Part shown: positions 34,572 through 45,030 of the stretch, piece by piece
How positions within the stretch are numbered: the stretch's first letter is position 1
How the letters are laid out: each line of letters starts with the position of its first letter
Translations under genes and position numbers: made by a program
DNA from: Anaerocolumna sp047777345
GTDB lineage: Bacteria; Bacillota; Clostridia; Lachnospirales; Lachnospiraceae
Direction of reading: 5' to 3'
Assembly (NCBI GenBank): GCA_047777345.1
Contig: JBKEEJ010000002.1
Span: 186,001 to 250,000, forward strand
DNA length: 64,000 bases
The notes under the pieces: generated by a model
What the model saw: only the letters and a program-made list of their open reading frames with translations
Database searches by the model: none
Told to the model about the DNA's origin: nothing

Positions 34572-37106
34572 CTATGAGTTAACAATTGGACTCTTACTGT
34601 ATCCAAGAGTTTTAGCTAATCTACTTATTTCTTCCATATTATATTGTTTTGATATCACCTCAAAGTCTATTATATTTTTCAAATGCTTCTCGTTCAATGA
34701 TGGCTTATGAGCTTCTAATATAAAATCCCTATACTGTTTTCCTATAACCTTAATATCAAGATTTTCTTCGGCATACTTACGAGCATTAAAACCTATTTTT
34801 TTAATGATATTAGGACTCTCAATTAGTTTTTTTAATGCTTTATAAATTTTATCTACTTCAGTATGCATGTCCATACTTTCTACAGATGGGATTTTGACAC
34901 AGCAGGAGTCTGGGATTTCACTAAAACTTCCTATATCATTAACTAAAACACATTTACCTTGCGCTAAAATTCTCATTAAACTACCGCTTGTTTCTCCATT
35001 ATATGGATATCTTAAATTTACGCAGATATCGGACATTTTTATATATTCTATAAATTCATCCAATTCTGTATAGCCGGTAACAAAAATTCTATTTTCTAAA
35101 TTGTTATTTCTCACCAATTCGTGAAATTCATTTTCTAAACATGGATCTAATTTTCCAACAAAATAATATTTAATATTAGAATATTCTTTACAGAGGATTG
35201 AAAAAGCTTTTAAAGCCGGTATTATTCTCTTTGATTCATGTATATGTCCAAAAGAAGAAATAATAATTTCATCTTTTAAAATATTATATTTTTCCCTAGT
35301 TTTTATGCTATCAGATAATGGTTCAATTTTAGCATAAAGTCTTATAGTTCTAACATTTCTTCCAATATTACGTGTTAATAACTTTTCTCTGGCTTCATTA
35401 CTATGTACTATAATTTTATTAGAATAATTAACGACATAACCATTTACCTCCATCTGATGAATCTGAATTGGTATTTCGCCTCGAGTAAGTTTATCAATAT
35501 ATTCATCCACTATTTTTATATCAAAGTCTTCTAAAAGATATTGTCTATATAATTTAATATTATTTGCCCGTTTAAATAAAGTTAAATATTGTACCAAAGA
35601 ATGCAAATTATAATCATGCAAAACTAAAGTACCTTTATATTTTTTTATATAGTACTCCATATATTCATGATATTCTGAATTTCCCATCTGATATATAATA
35701 TCAAAATATTCATTTGATTTCTTTTTAAATTCTTTATGTATGTAAATATTAACATTATTACTTAATTTACATGTTGGTTTATATCCAGTATCAATATAAA
35801 CATCAATATCAAAATAATTACTTAATTCTTTAATAATATCAACACTATAATCAGATATACCTGATTGGATAGGTGGTAACGGAGTAAAAAAAGCAATCTT
35901 TTTTCGAGATTCACTTTCTACTTTTTCACATATACTAATTTTAGAAAATGCTTTTATCACATTTTCTGCAACGACTGGCCACTGAAACTGCACTAATCTA
36001 TTTTTTGCTTTTTCCATTAACTTTGATAAATCTACTTCTGTTAATGCAGTAACTAAACCACGAGTAATATCTTTAATGTCAAATGGGTCAACTAATATAG
36101 CCGCATCCCCTGCAATTTCCCCTAAACTAGAATTATTAGATGTTAGAACAGGGGTCCCACATGCCCAGGATTCTACAATTGGTAATCCAAAGCCTTCATA
36201 TTTCGACGGAAATGCCATTAAATAAGCTAAATTATATAATTGTATTAATTCCTCATCTGTAACAAAATTAGTTAAAATTACTCTGTTTACTACATTATTC
36301 TCTTTAATTAAATTCTTGTAGAAAGCAACTGCTTCAGGTGATAGCTTACATACAATAACCAATTGAAATTTATCTATTAATTCGCGAGGCATATTTGAAT
36401 ATGCAACTATTAATCCTTGTATATTTTTGCGTTCATCATCCCCGCCAGTACACATAATGTAATCATCAGTAATTCCAAATTTGTGAAATAAACTCTGCTT
36501 TTCATTTTGTGATATATTAATGATCCGATATTTTTCATTTACTGCACCATATATTACATCAATTTTATCTTCATTAAAATTCAGATATTTAATTAAATCT
36601 TCTTTAACACTATTAGAGATAACAAATAATTTATCCATCCATTTTAACATATCGATACAGCTCATATACCATTTATATGTGAAATGATCAGATAAATATT
36701 TATTTTTAAAAACATAAGGTATAATATCATATACTGTAGCTACAACATTTACACCCTCAAACCATTTTTTCTCATAGAAAACATTACTTGATTCAAACGG
36801 AGAGGTAATATAAAATATATCAATTTTATGCTCTTTTATAAATTTTTTGATTATATCTCCAATAATTTCTTTGTATTCTGGATTTTTTAGTAAAAAATTA
36901 TCTTTTCCACAATAATAATAATATTCTTCAAAATTATCACTTCTACTTAAATAATCCTTAAATTTTATATCCTCATAAAAGTTTAGTAAAAAATAATTAT
37001 TGTTAGTATCTTTTTCAATCATTGTCTTAAATTGACCCAACGCATAATTACCAATCCCTCTATTTTTACTCATTGGTCCTAGATATAGCCGTTGCATCAA
37101 ATGCAA
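34572..37106 (-). CDS. Two-module GT4 glycosyltransferase
   Basis: 844 residues in two GT-B modules. Module 1 (about 1-375) has the nucleotide-sugar E-x7-E box intact in SKYEGFGLPIVESW. Module 2 (about 395-820) starts AFFTPLPPIQSGISDYSVDI and has YNGETSGSLMRILAQGK, in which the second Glu of E-x7-E is Arg. Multi-module GT4 enzymes of this kind build rhamnan or mannan chains for ABC export (WbdA, WsaE-like). With manC-gmd-rmd next door, D-rhamnose or mannose addition is the likely job. The altered second module may use a different mechanism or be inactive. Confidence 0.85.
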   Translation of the reverse strand: MHLMQRLYLGPMSKNRGIGNYALGQFKTMIEKDTNNNYFLLNFYEDIKFKDYLSRSDNFEEYYYYCGKDNFLLKNPEYKEIIGDIIKKFIKEHKIDIFYITSPFESSNVFYEKKWFEGVNVVATVYDIIPYVFKNKYLSDHFTYKWYMSCIDMLKWMDKLFVISNSVKEDLIKYLNFNEDKIDVIYGAVNEKYRIINISQNEKQSLFHKFGITDDYIMCTGGDDERKNIQGLIVAYSNMPRELIDKFQLVIVCKLSPEAVAFYKNLIKENNVVNRVILTNFVTDEELIQLYNLAYLMAFPSKYEGFGLPIVESWACGTPVLTSNNSSLGEIAGDAAILVDPFDIKDITRGLVTALTEVDLSKLMEKAKNRLVQFQWPVVAENVIKAFSKISICEKVESESRKKIAFFTPLPPIQSGISDYSVDIIKELSNYFDIDVYIDTGYKPTCKLSNNVNIYIHKEFKKKSNEYFDIIYQMGNSEYHEYMEYYIKKYKGTLVLHDYNLHSLVQYLTLFKRANNIKLYRQYLLEDFDIKIVDEYIDKLTRGEIPIQIHQMEVNGYVVNYSNKIIVHSNEAREKLLTRNIGRNVRTIRLYAKIEPLSDSIKTREKYNILKDEIIISSFGHIHESKRIIPALKAFSILCKEYSNIKYYFVGKLDPCLENEFHELVRNNNLENRIFVTGYTELDEFIEYIKMSDICVNLRYPYNGETSGSLMRILAQGKCVLVNDIGSFSEIPDSCCVKIPSVESMDMHTEVDKIYKALKKLIESPNIIKKIGFNARKYAEENLDIKVIGKQYRDFILEAHKPSLNEKHLKNIIDFEVISKQYNMEEISRLAKTLGYSKSPIVNS

Positions 37107-37109
37107 TAT

Positions 37110-38396
37110 TCATTTTTCTTCTCCCTCGCCTAATTTCTTTTTATCTAAGAATATTGAATTTATTCCTGTAAATGCATATTCTACATAATCTTTACTTTCC
37201 ATAAATTCTAATATTTCTGTATCCTTTTTCCCTACAACCAAAGTAGTATCATACTCTATCATTTCTACAATTATTATTAGTGGTCTATATTTATCAAAGT
37301 CTATTGATTTAAGAATTTCTAAGTCCTTACCTTCTATGTCTACGTTTAGTATTGTTGGTGCTCCATTAAAGTATTTCATAAATATATCTTCTACTGAAAT
37401 AGTTTCAATTTTTACTGATTCTACTATTTTTAAATTAGGGTTTTTAGAAATGAATTCCTCTGCAGCTTTTTTGTCCGGTGTTGATACCCCATCTCCGCTT
37501 AATATATAAAAATCGATATATTCATTCGATTTAACATCAACACATTTATTAATTATAATATCCTCATGCCGATAGAATTTTAATTCAGGTATTAGATTAG
37601 GATTTGCTTCTACCAAAACTCCTCTGGCCCCATTTGAATAAAGATAATAAGTATTGCTTAATTCTTTTGCATGGTTAGCTCCTAAATCTAAATATCTACA
37701 CTTTTCAAACGGAATACCTAGCACCATCAAAATATAAGCAATAATTGCGTCTTCTCCAGATTGTGATAGTGTTCGCTTGTCCCATATATTCTTTCTATTT
37801 TCTTCAAATATATCAGGATTCAATTCATTCAATTTATTTAGTTTATAATTATTACTATCTACAATTTTAGAGATAAATTCAAATTTTTTATCATTTTCAT
37901 CAAATTGTTTGTTTACCTGTTCATAAATATTATTTAGATCAGATTTTATAGCTTTAATCGACTCTAATTCTGTTTGTAAATTCTTTTCCAATTCATCCAT
38001 TCTCTTACGAAAAATCATATTATCTGATATGAGCTTTGTATGAATTTCCGATATTCTTCCAATAGTAGGAGTTACAGCATTATTAAACTCAGTTTGCTGA
38101 ACACAGATTGGTTCAATATACCATCTTAATAATTTTCTTATAATCTTCTTTAAGAGAACACCAATTTTTCCTTTTCTGCTGCTTATAAATCTGTTGGATG
38201 TATTAACTCTGGTGCTTTCCATTGTATTAATATGTCTGTAAATTTCATTTAAATAATTTTCCAAAATTACATCATTTGAATTATTACTATTAATCTGTTC
38301 ACTTGATATGGATACTTTAGAGTCTTTTACTGTGTTTTGCGATGCGGATTTTAATTTTTCAAAAATTACTTTTTCTTCAATACTTTCATACTCCAT
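37110..38396 (-). CDS. FkbM-family methyltransferase with N-terminal coiled coil
   Basis: 428 residues. The N-terminal part is polar, with a basic stretch (RKGKIGVLLKKIIRKLLRW, about 75-93) that could lie on the membrane, then a heptad-rich coiled coil (about 110-190). The C-terminal FkbM methyltransferase (about 210-420) has the SAM loop 'CRYLDLGANHAKELS' and NVDIEGKDLEIL. FkbM enzymes O-methylate sugars or other hydroxyls. The gene is followed after 3 bases by the two-module GT4 gene and preceded by the Wzt with a glycan-binding tail. That setting suits a chain-terminating methyl cap, with the coiled coil as spacer, as in WbdD; this is inference. Confidence 0.82.
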   Translation of the reverse strand: MEYESIEEKVIFEKLKSASQNTVKDSKVSISSEQINSNNSNDVILENYLNEIYRHINTMESTRVNTSNRFISSRKGKIGVLLKKIIRKLLRWYIEPICVQQTEFNNAVTPTIGRISEIHTKLISDNMIFRKRMDELEKNLQTELESIKAIKSDLNNIYEQVNKQFDENDKKFEFISKIVDSNNYKLNKLNELNPDIFEENRKNIWDKRTLSQSGEDAIIAYILMVLGIPFEKCRYLDLGANHAKELSNTYYLYSNGARGVLVEANPNLIPELKFYRHEDIIINKCVDVKSNEYIDFYILSGDGVSTPDKKAAEEFISKNPNLKIVESVKIETISVEDIFMKYFNGAPTILNVDIEGKDLEILKSIDFDKYRPLIIIVEMIEYDTTLVVGKKDTEILEFMESKDYVEYAFTGINSIFLDKKKLGEGEEK

Positions 38397-38423
38397 AATT
38401 TTTCCCTCCTTATTTCATTTTTT

Positions 38424-39731
38424 TTAGGTACTAACATCCCACTTATGCTTAATTGACACATACCCTACACTTCTATCATATGAAATCACGTCAAAATGAC
38501 AATAATCCCGGTAAAAATCCATTGGAGTTCCATTTTTATCAACAATTGCAACATTTAAAATATATTTACCTGTTAATAATGGTAATTCCTCAATTATGAA
38601 TTTAACAGTTCCGTTCATCTGTGTATGTTTAATGCATAAACGATCAAGTTGAGTATTTGAACCTATAATACATCTGCCATCCAAATCATAAAAACCCATT
38701 CCAAAAACATACTCGTCCAATGGTTTATTTACTTTATAGTGAATTACAATCTCCACTTTTTCACCAGCAACTAAAACATTGGTTTTCTCTCCATGCATGT
38801 TTTTAAAATATGCATTTTCAATAACAATATATCCTAAACCAAAATGATTTGCAGTATAATCAATTTCAGATTTATTTACACATGTTAAATCATCTTTATC
38901 TGGTCTCTCGTGATCTTCTTTTTGTTGCTGTTTTTTATCATTTACATTAACAGTAGCGCTCTCTTTTTCTTGTTTCATTAACGTTTGAATTTTTTTATCA
39001 TTCATATGTTTCATGTAATCATCAACAACAGTTGTAGCTTTACCTCTAGAAACTATTTTTCCCGCATCGATCCATATCGCACTATCACAAAAATTTTCGA
39101 CAACTCCCAAATCATGCGTCACTATTACAATTGTAACACCTGATGCCTTTAGTTCTCGCAATTTATTAAAGCATTTTGATTGAAAATTAGCATCTCCAAC
39201 TGCAAGAATTTCATCAATGAGTAAAACATCTGCATTAACATTAATGGCAACAGAAAAAGCCAATCTCATATACATACCTGAAGAGTATGTCCTAACAGGA
39301 TTGTCTAAATATTCATGCAATTCTGAAAAATCAATTATATCATTTATACGATTATCTATCTCTTTCTTAGTTAATCCAAATATAGATGCATTCGTATAAA
39401 TATTTTCTCTTCCAGTCATATCAGGATGGAATCCTGCTCCTAATTCTATCAAACTAGATACCCTGCCTTTTATTTCAATACTTCCGCTATCAGGATACAT
39501 AATTTTAGTTAATAATTTTAATGTTGTGCTCTTACCACATCCATTCTCGCCAATTATACCTAGTGCTTCCCCTTTTTTAACTTCAAAACTAATTCCCTTT
39601 AAAACCCATCTGTCATCATACCTATTTCTATTCTTGAACAAAACTTTTTCTTTAAGTGTTCTGCCTTTGTCGAAATATACACGAAATTTTTTTTTCACAT
39701 CATAAACTTCTATACTATTTCCATCTTTCAT
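38424..39731 (-). CDS. wzt: ABC exporter ATPase Wzt with C-terminal glycan-binding domain
   Basis: 435 residues from ATG 39731 (GGAG six bases upstream; ATG 39743 is also possible). The ATPase half has Walker A GENGCGKST, the Wzt-type signature YSSGM and Walker B VLLIDEILAVGD. After a charged linker (about 240-285) comes a Wzt C-terminal beta-sandwich (about 290-435), which in O8/O9a systems binds the modified non-reducing end of the finished chain. It powers export of a lipid-linked polysaccharide with the Wzm gene that follows upstream at 39838-40614. The second Wzt in the window (48789) lacks this domain. Confidence 0.92.
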   Translation of the reverse strand: MKDGNSIEVYDVKKKFRVYFDKGRTLKEKVLFKNRNRYDDRWVLKGISFEVKKGEALGIIGENGCGKSTTLKLLTKIMYPDSGSIEIKGRVSSLIELGAGFHPDMTGRENIYTNASIFGLTKKEIDNRINDIIDFSELHEYLDNPVRTYSSGMYMRLAFSVAINVNADVLLIDEILAVGDANFQSKCFNKLRELKASGVTIVIVTHDLGVVENFCDSAIWIDAGKIVSRGKATTVVDDYMKHMNDKKIQTLMKQEKESATVNVNDKKQQQKEDHERPDKDDLTCVNKSEIDYTANHFGLGYIVIENAYFKNMHGEKTNVLVAGEKVEIVIHYKVNKPLDEYVFGMGFYDLDGRCIIGSNTQLDRLCIKHTQMNGTVKFIIEELPLLTGKYILNVAIVDKNGTPMDFYRDYCHFDVISYDRSVGYVSIKHKWDVST

Positions 39732-39837
39732 AATTGTCTCCATTCGCACCTTTTATTTTATTATGCTTATATACACCTATTAATTTAAATAGTAAAATGT
39801 ATTAAATTAAAAGTATCAGCTGTCCTTGTAATTTTAA

Positions 39838-40614
39838 TTACAATTCCTCTGCAAAATGTCTTTTTAATTTTGAGAAGCAAAGACATCCAATCAACAAAAC
39901 AATTATACCAAGTACAAATGCATGTAATAATGTACTCATTTGAGGAATTTGTTTGTAATATAAAATATCCCGATAGGCAGTTATAATTGGCGTCATTGGA
40001 TTTATCTTATACAATGGAAGAAATTTATCTGGTATAATATCTATTGAATAAACTATTGGTGTCATATACATCCACGCCATAGAAACAATACCCAATATGT
40101 ATTCCAAATCTCTAAAATAAACTGTAAAACCAGAAGAAAGCATGGTAACCCCTAAACATAAAACATATTGTACTATCATTACCAATGGTAAAAATAATAA
40201 TGCTATCGGATTAAACCCTACTCCTGAAATAATAATAACTAGAAATATTACTATAAATGTAAGAATCATATTAACAAACTGACTTGTAACAAATGCAATT
40301 GGAAGAACCTCTCTAGGGAAATATATTTTTTTTACCATATCCTGCTGTGCCCATATGCAACTTGAACCATTTGCAAGTGAAGTACTAAAAAAAAGCCAGG
40401 GTACTAACGCAACAAATAGAAAAAGATAAAACTTTTCGATATCACTTTTTAATATAAATGAAAACAGGAAAGTATATACTCCCAATTGCAATAATGGATT
40501 TAAAAAAGTCCATAAAAAACCTAAAACCGATCCTTTATACCTTCCTCGTAAATCTCTTTTTACTAAACTATAAATCATTTGCCTATAAGCATATATTTCT
40601 TTCAGTGTTTTCAT
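39838..40614 (-). CDS. wzm: ABC-2 polysaccharide export permease Wzm
   Basis: 258 residues, six transmembrane helices. The N-terminal 'LVKRDLRGRYKGSVLGFLW' amphipathic stretch and LNPLLQLGVYTFLF are the hallmarks of Wzm/TagG permeases. With the Wzt gene 106 bases downstream it forms the export channel for the rhamnose-type glycan. It is paralogous to the permease at 49588-50364, with the same length and motif order. Confidence 0.92.
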   Translation of the reverse strand: MKTLKEIYAYRQMIYSLVKRDLRGRYKGSVLGFLWTFLNPLLQLGVYTFLFSFILKSDIEKFYLFLFVALVPWLFFSTSLANGSSCIWAQQDMVKKIYFPREVLPIAFVTSQFVNMILTFIVIFLVIIISGVGFNPIALLFLPLVMIVQYVLCLGVTMLSSGFTVYFRDLEYILGIVSMAWMYMTPIVYSIDIIPDKFLPLYKINPMTPIITAYRDILYYKQIPQMSTLLHAFVLGIIVLLIGCLCFSKLKRHFAEEL

Positions 40615-40638
40615 TGTTAATCTCCATACTAAGTCTTT

Positions 40639-41907
40639 TTATTTATTATTCAATATTTCAGATATTCTATCATTAATTAACTCAACTGCCTTTTCCATGC
40701 TAAGTTTATTTTCAATATATGTTTTTGCCTTTCTGGCCAATTCTTCATAGTAAATTTTATCACTATACAATTTTTTCATATATTCAGTAGCTTCATCTAC
40801 ATTAGCATCTGCCCACTTATTTCCTTTTTTGAAAGGTCCTACATCTTTTTCAATGTTTATCAACTCATAGTCCACAAGACAAGCCACCTCTTTGTTCATA
40901 AACTCAGTATTTGCAGACCAATTCGTTGCAATTGTCGGTGTTCCAAGAAGCATTGCCTCAGCTAAAACAAGGCCGAAACCTTCAGCTCTATGTAAGGATA
41001 TTAAGACATCTACAGATTTAATCAAACTATTAACTTGATCTTTATTTAAAACTTTTGTAATTATATAAATATTGTTATAGCCACTTAACATAGATTTTAT
41101 AGCATTAACTTCTTCGTTATTTGCATTGTTTATCTTTATCACTAAACCAACATTTTGATTTTCCTTATCAAACGCTCTTTTATATGCTTCTATTACAGCA
41201 AATGGATTTTTACGTTCCACTATGCTGTTGTGATCATACATCGTTAAGTAAAGAAACGCTCCTTCAGGTAGATTAAAAAATGCTCTGTCATATAATTTAT
41301 TTATTGAAACAGTAACACAGTATGGAATAGTTTTTACTGGTAAATTTGTTTTTTTACGTATACTATTACTTATAAATTCAGAAGGGGTCCATATCTCATC
41401 TAATAAAGGGAAGAGAGATGTCCATTCATCTGGAAATTCTTCCAATTCCCATAACCAAAAAGCAATATTATATCTATAATCCCACACTTTTTTTTCAAGT
41501 TGGGCAAATGCCAGCCCTAATTCATGTGGATTTATATGGATTAAATTAATATTATAAGGTAATTCATCAGATATTTTATTACTCCATAAGTTATCATTTT
41601 CATTAACATTTCCAATTTGATTATAATTATATATGGAAAACTCATATTTACAATTGTTTAATTCATTCGCAACTAACCTGCAACTTTGTCCAAGTCCAGT
41701 TTCCGCTTTTATATTTCCTATTAAATTTACTCCATCTCTATATTTACTTCGGTTAAAGGATGCAATATTTAACTTTTTAATTTTTTTCAAACTTCTTAAA
41801 ATCATTATTTTTTTTATATGTCTTAAAAATTCTGTTGGAAATATTTTTAGTAAGAAAGGCTTGAATTTTATTGCAATACAAAAAATACCTTTTAACAATT
41901 TACTCAT
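40639..41907 (-). CDS. Glycosyltransferase, GT4 family
   Basis: 422 residues, GT-B fold. The acceptor-side domain includes 'GNIKAETGLGQSCRLVANEL'; the donor-side box is SLHRAEGFGLVLAEAMLLG, with the two Glu of E-x7-E at about 315 and 323. It lies 24 bases upstream of wzm. It is one of four GT4 modules in the glycan locus, likely adding a GDP- or UDP-sugar to the growing lipid-linked chain. Specificity unknown. Confidence 0.88.
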   Translation of the reverse strand: MSKLLKGIFCIAIKFKPFLLKIFPTEFLRHIKKIMILRSLKKIKKLNIASFNRSKYRDGVNLIGNIKAETGLGQSCRLVANELNNCKYEFSIYNYNQIGNVNENDNLWSNKISDELPYNINLIHINPHELGLAFAQLEKKVWDYRYNIAFWLWELEEFPDEWTSLFPLLDEIWTPSEFISNSIRKKTNLPVKTIPYCVTVSINKLYDRAFFNLPEGAFLYLTMYDHNSIVERKNPFAVIEAYKRAFDKENQNVGLVIKINNANNEEVNAIKSMLSGYNNIYIITKVLNKDQVNSLIKSVDVLISLHRAEGFGLVLAEAMLLGTPTIATNWSANTEFMNKEVACLVDYELINIEKDVGPFKKGNKWADANVDEATEYMKKLYSDKIYYEELARKAKTYIENKLSMEKAVELINDRISEILNNK

Positions 41908-42025
41908 ATTAATAGTATCAATCCTTATATGCTATTTTTATTGCTTTCATTTTTAAGTATTTTTATCTACATTGTTCGATTTTCTGCTTATATATCTATT
42001 CGTAATTTTAATCTTTTATCAAAAA

Positions 42026-43141
42026 CTACACTAATGTGTTATATACATTCATAATATTTTCTAACATATTATCCAATTGATAAAGTTCTTTTACACGCTG
42101 CTTAGCTCTTTTACCCATTTCAATCCTTTCTTTTTCATGATCAATCATCCACTGAATTGCATCTGCCAAAGCTTGTACATCATTAGGTTTTACGGTCAAT
42201 CCGGTAACCTTATCTATACTTACAAATGGAACTCCACTAGGAAGGTTGGTATTTATTACAGGTTTTCCATAAGCCATGGCTTCAATCTGAACTAATCCAA
42301 AAGCCTCACTTCTTTCTACTGATGGCAAAATAAACACATCACAATTTTCAAAAGCCTTAATTAATTCAGATTCATCTACATTCCCTCTAAAATGAACTCT
42401 TGAATCTAACTTTAATTCCTTGGATCTTTCAATAAGATTTTCTTCAAGCTCACCACTTCCAATTATAACTAATTCTGCTCCTTTTGTTTTTGCAAAAGCT
42501 TCCAAAAGAATATCACATCCCTTATAATACACCAACCTACCAACAAATAAAAATATAGGTTTATGTGGAGTATAAAGTGAATGATTTTTAATATATTCAT
42601 CTCCTCGTTTTTCTAAATTTTTATCGACGCCAAAAGGAATAATAACACATTTATCACGATATTTAGGGAGATATTTTGATCCATCAATATGTCCCTTAGT
42701 TGCTACAATTATTATATCTGCTCGTTTTAGAAAACGATCCATAATGGGCCTGTAAAAAAACATTAACTTTTTTTGCTTAACAATATCACTATGCCACCAT
42801 ACAACAACTTTTCCTTTATACCTTGATAATAAACAAGCTAAATCTCCTAAAGGAAATGGCATGTGAAAATGTACAACATCTCTATCTTTTGACAATTTCC
42901 AAAATTGTATAAAAAAAGATAAAGAAATAGGCATTGAAAAAAGTACACCAAAACTTCCCGCTCTGTATACTGTAACTCCATTTATCTTTTCTACTACAGA
43001 CTTTCCTTTTTGTTTGCAGACAAGTACCTTCATGTCTGTTTTATCATTTAATCCTTCTGCAATTTCTTGTACAACTTTCTCTATACCACCTGTTACTGGA
43101 TAATATAGCTTATTCACTTGTAATACCTTTATTTTTTTCAC
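42026..43141 (-). CDS. Glycosyltransferase, GT4 family (WbpY/MtfB-like)
   Basis: 371 residues. It opens LQVNKLYYPVTGGIEKVVQE, the glycine-rich acceptor loop of GT4, and has the donor motif SVERSEAFGLVQIEAMAYGK (E-x7-E). 'KPIFLFVGRLVYYKGCDILL' is the usual GT4 hinge region. Its relatives include mannosyl- and rhamnosyltransferases of ABC-dependent O-chains, which suits a locus that makes GDP-D-rhamnose. Sugar specificity is inference. Confidence 0.88.
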   Translation of the reverse strand: MKKIKVLQVNKLYYPVTGGIEKVVQEIAEGLNDKTDMKVLVCKQKGKSVVEKINGVTVYRAGSFGVLFSMPISLSFFIQFWKLSKDRDVVHFHMPFPLGDLACLLSRYKGKVVVWWHSDIVKQKKLMFFYRPIMDRFLKRADIIIVATKGHIDGSKYLPKYRDKCVIIPFGVDKNLEKRGDEYIKNHSLYTPHKPIFLFVGRLVYYKGCDILLEAFAKTKGAELVIIGSGELEENLIERSKELKLDSRVHFRGNVDESELIKAFENCDVFILPSVERSEAFGLVQIEAMAYGKPVINTNLPSGVPFVSIDKVTGLTVKPNDVQALADAIQWMIDHEKERIEMGKRAKQRVKELYQLDNMLENIMNVYNTLV

Positions 43142-43215
43142 AATATCCTCCGAAACATTTTACGATAAATTGTGGAACTAATCTAAACTTAGGCAAAGTT
43201 CAAAAAGATTAAAAA

Positions 43216-44016
43216 TTAAGGATTTTTTTCTTTATTTTCAGCATAATAAAAGTCACCAAACACTTTCTTAACAGTACTACTATACTTCATAGCAATTCTT
43301 ATCATCCACGTAAAACCTGGTATTAAAATAGTTTTCTTTCCTTTTTTTGCTCTCATCTCAACTACAAAATTGGCAATATCCATATATGTATTATCTTGTG
43401 GCAAAAATAATCCATCTGAAATATTATCTATCAAATATTTTATATGCTCACATAAATTTTCTATATGAATCATACTTTGTTTATTATGAAAGTTGGGAAA
43501 TATAGGTACATGCATAATAAATTTTTCTAATTTGCTAAAATTTCCTTTACACCCTTCTCCGTATACTTTTGGTGATCTAATAATTGCAATTTTAAAATTA
43601 TCCGATCTTAATGCATTTAACTGTTTCTCTGCTTCAAATTTACTTAATCCATACAATGTTTCAGGCTGAGGAGTGGATTCAATAGTAATTTTCTCATTTT
43701 GTGATCCATAAACTGCTGCCGTACTCAAAAAGATGAATTGCTTAACGCCTGCATTTTTCGCATTAATAGCTATCTGTACAGGCAATTTACAATTCACCTC
43801 CATATAAAGTTCTTTCATATATTTATGTTCCTTATGATGGACAATTGCTGATAACATTACTATGCTATCATATAATGATAAATCAACACTTTTCCACTGC
43901 CCATTTGCAGCACTCACTTTATCAATTTGTATGTAAGTGCCATTTACATTTTTTATATAATTCTCAAATGATTTTCCAATATAACTATTCGCACCTATAA
44001 GTAATATTTTTTTCAT
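43216..44016 (-). CDS. NAD-dependent sugar epimerase/dehydratase family protein
   Basis: 266 residues, short for the family. It has a Rossmann loop GANSYIGKSF, a catalytic Ser/Thr and Y-x3-K in FLSTAAVYGS and YGLSKFEAE, and resembles WbpK/GalE-like proteins that are often encoded beside the initiating sugar-phosphate transferase, as here (44158). It may supply the first sugar of the chain as its lipid-carrier donor. Exact reaction unknown. Confidence 0.8.
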   Translation of the reverse strand: MKKILLIGANSYIGKSFENYIKNVNGTYIQIDKVSAANGQWKSVDLSLYDSIVMLSAIVHHKEHKYMKELYMEVNCKLPVQIAINAKNAGVKQFIFLSTAAVYGSQNEKITIESTPQPETLYGLSKFEAEKQLNALRSDNFKIAIIRSPKVYGEGCKGNFSKLEKFIMHVPIFPNFHNKQSMIHIENLCEHIKYLIDNISDGLFLPQDNTYMDIANFVVEMRAKKGKKTILIPGFTWMIRIAMKYSSTVKKVFGDFYYAENKEKNP

Positions 44017-44157
44017 ATTGGGCCTCTTTTTACTAAAAGTTTATTTACATACTTAATCTCTGGTTTATGTTTATACCCATATGTAGATAAATCTCTATTT
44101 AACTTCTTTATCATCAGAAATATTCTATATTTCAGAATATCTTATGTTATTACATAA

Positions 44158-44772
44158 TTAACCATGTATATTTTCATCGTAGTTTTTTTCTATTCCTTCT
44201 TTATAGCCCTTATGTCTAAGTACACAAAATATGGTTAATATAATACAATATATATCAAATAAAAAACTAAGATTTTTTATATATTCCCCATCCAATCTAG
44301 CCTTTTCTTTTATTGACAACTCATCTCTTCCATTTACTTGTGCCCAACCCGTCAAACCTGGTCGCACCGAATTAGCCCCATACCGATCTCGTTCCTTTAT
44401 CAGATCATCCTGATTCCATAGCGCTGGTCTTGGTCCTACAATGGACATATCACCTTTAATAATATTAATTAATTGAGGCAATTCATCTAAACTTGTTTTT
44501 CTTAAAAATTTACCAACAGGTGTGATATATTTCTCGGGATTTCTCAATAAATGTGTTGGGATATCCCGAGGTGTACCCATTTTCATGGTACGAAATTTAA
44601 TGATATTAAATTCTTTTTTATTTTTACCAATCCTTTTTTGACAGAAAAAAACAGGGCCTTTCGAAGTCATTTTAATTAAAAACATAAAAATAACAAATAA
44701 CCACGAGAATATAACCATCGCTATAATGGATATTATGAAATCCAAAACTCTTTTAAGGTATTTGTTATACAT
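44158..44772 (-). CDS. Initiating sugar-phosphate transferase (PglC/WcaJ family)
   Basis: 204 residues: one N-terminal membrane helix (about 12-33) then the catalytic domain with KFRTM, DELPQL, GDMSIVGPRP and 'RPGLTGWAQVNGR', the signatures of the bacterial sugar transferase (polyprenyl-phosphate hexose-1-phosphate transferase) family. It is the short, PglC-like form without the large N-terminal membrane domain. It starts glycan assembly by linking a sugar phosphate to undecaprenyl phosphate. Being first gene of the minus-strand glycan operon, it sets the reducing end. Confidence 0.93.
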   Translation of the reverse strand: MYNKYLKRVLDFIISIIAMVIFSWLFVIFMFLIKMTSKGPVFFCQKRIGKNKKEFNIIKFRTMKMGTPRDIPTHLLRNPEKYITPVGKFLRKTSLDELPQLINIIKGDMSIVGPRPALWNQDDLIKERDRYGANSVRPGLTGWAQVNGRDELSIKEKARLDGEYIKNLSFLFDIYCIILTIFCVLRHKGYKEGIEKNYDENIHG

Positions 44773-45030
44773 TTAAAACCACCACATTTCTGATATAAGA
44801 TTTATTATAATAAAAAGAACAGTTTCTTACAAGATTTAAATTATTCTGTTAATTATACCATATATATACTATCCATTCTTTACTTCTTTCTTAATTTTAA
44901 TTACTTTTATTACCTATTTTAGAAATGATATGGTTATAAATATATTATTATTTGTCGAATTAATTACTTGTATTTTACAAAATAACATATTACAATGAAT
45001 GAAGTAATGAAAAAACATGAGGAGATGGAT

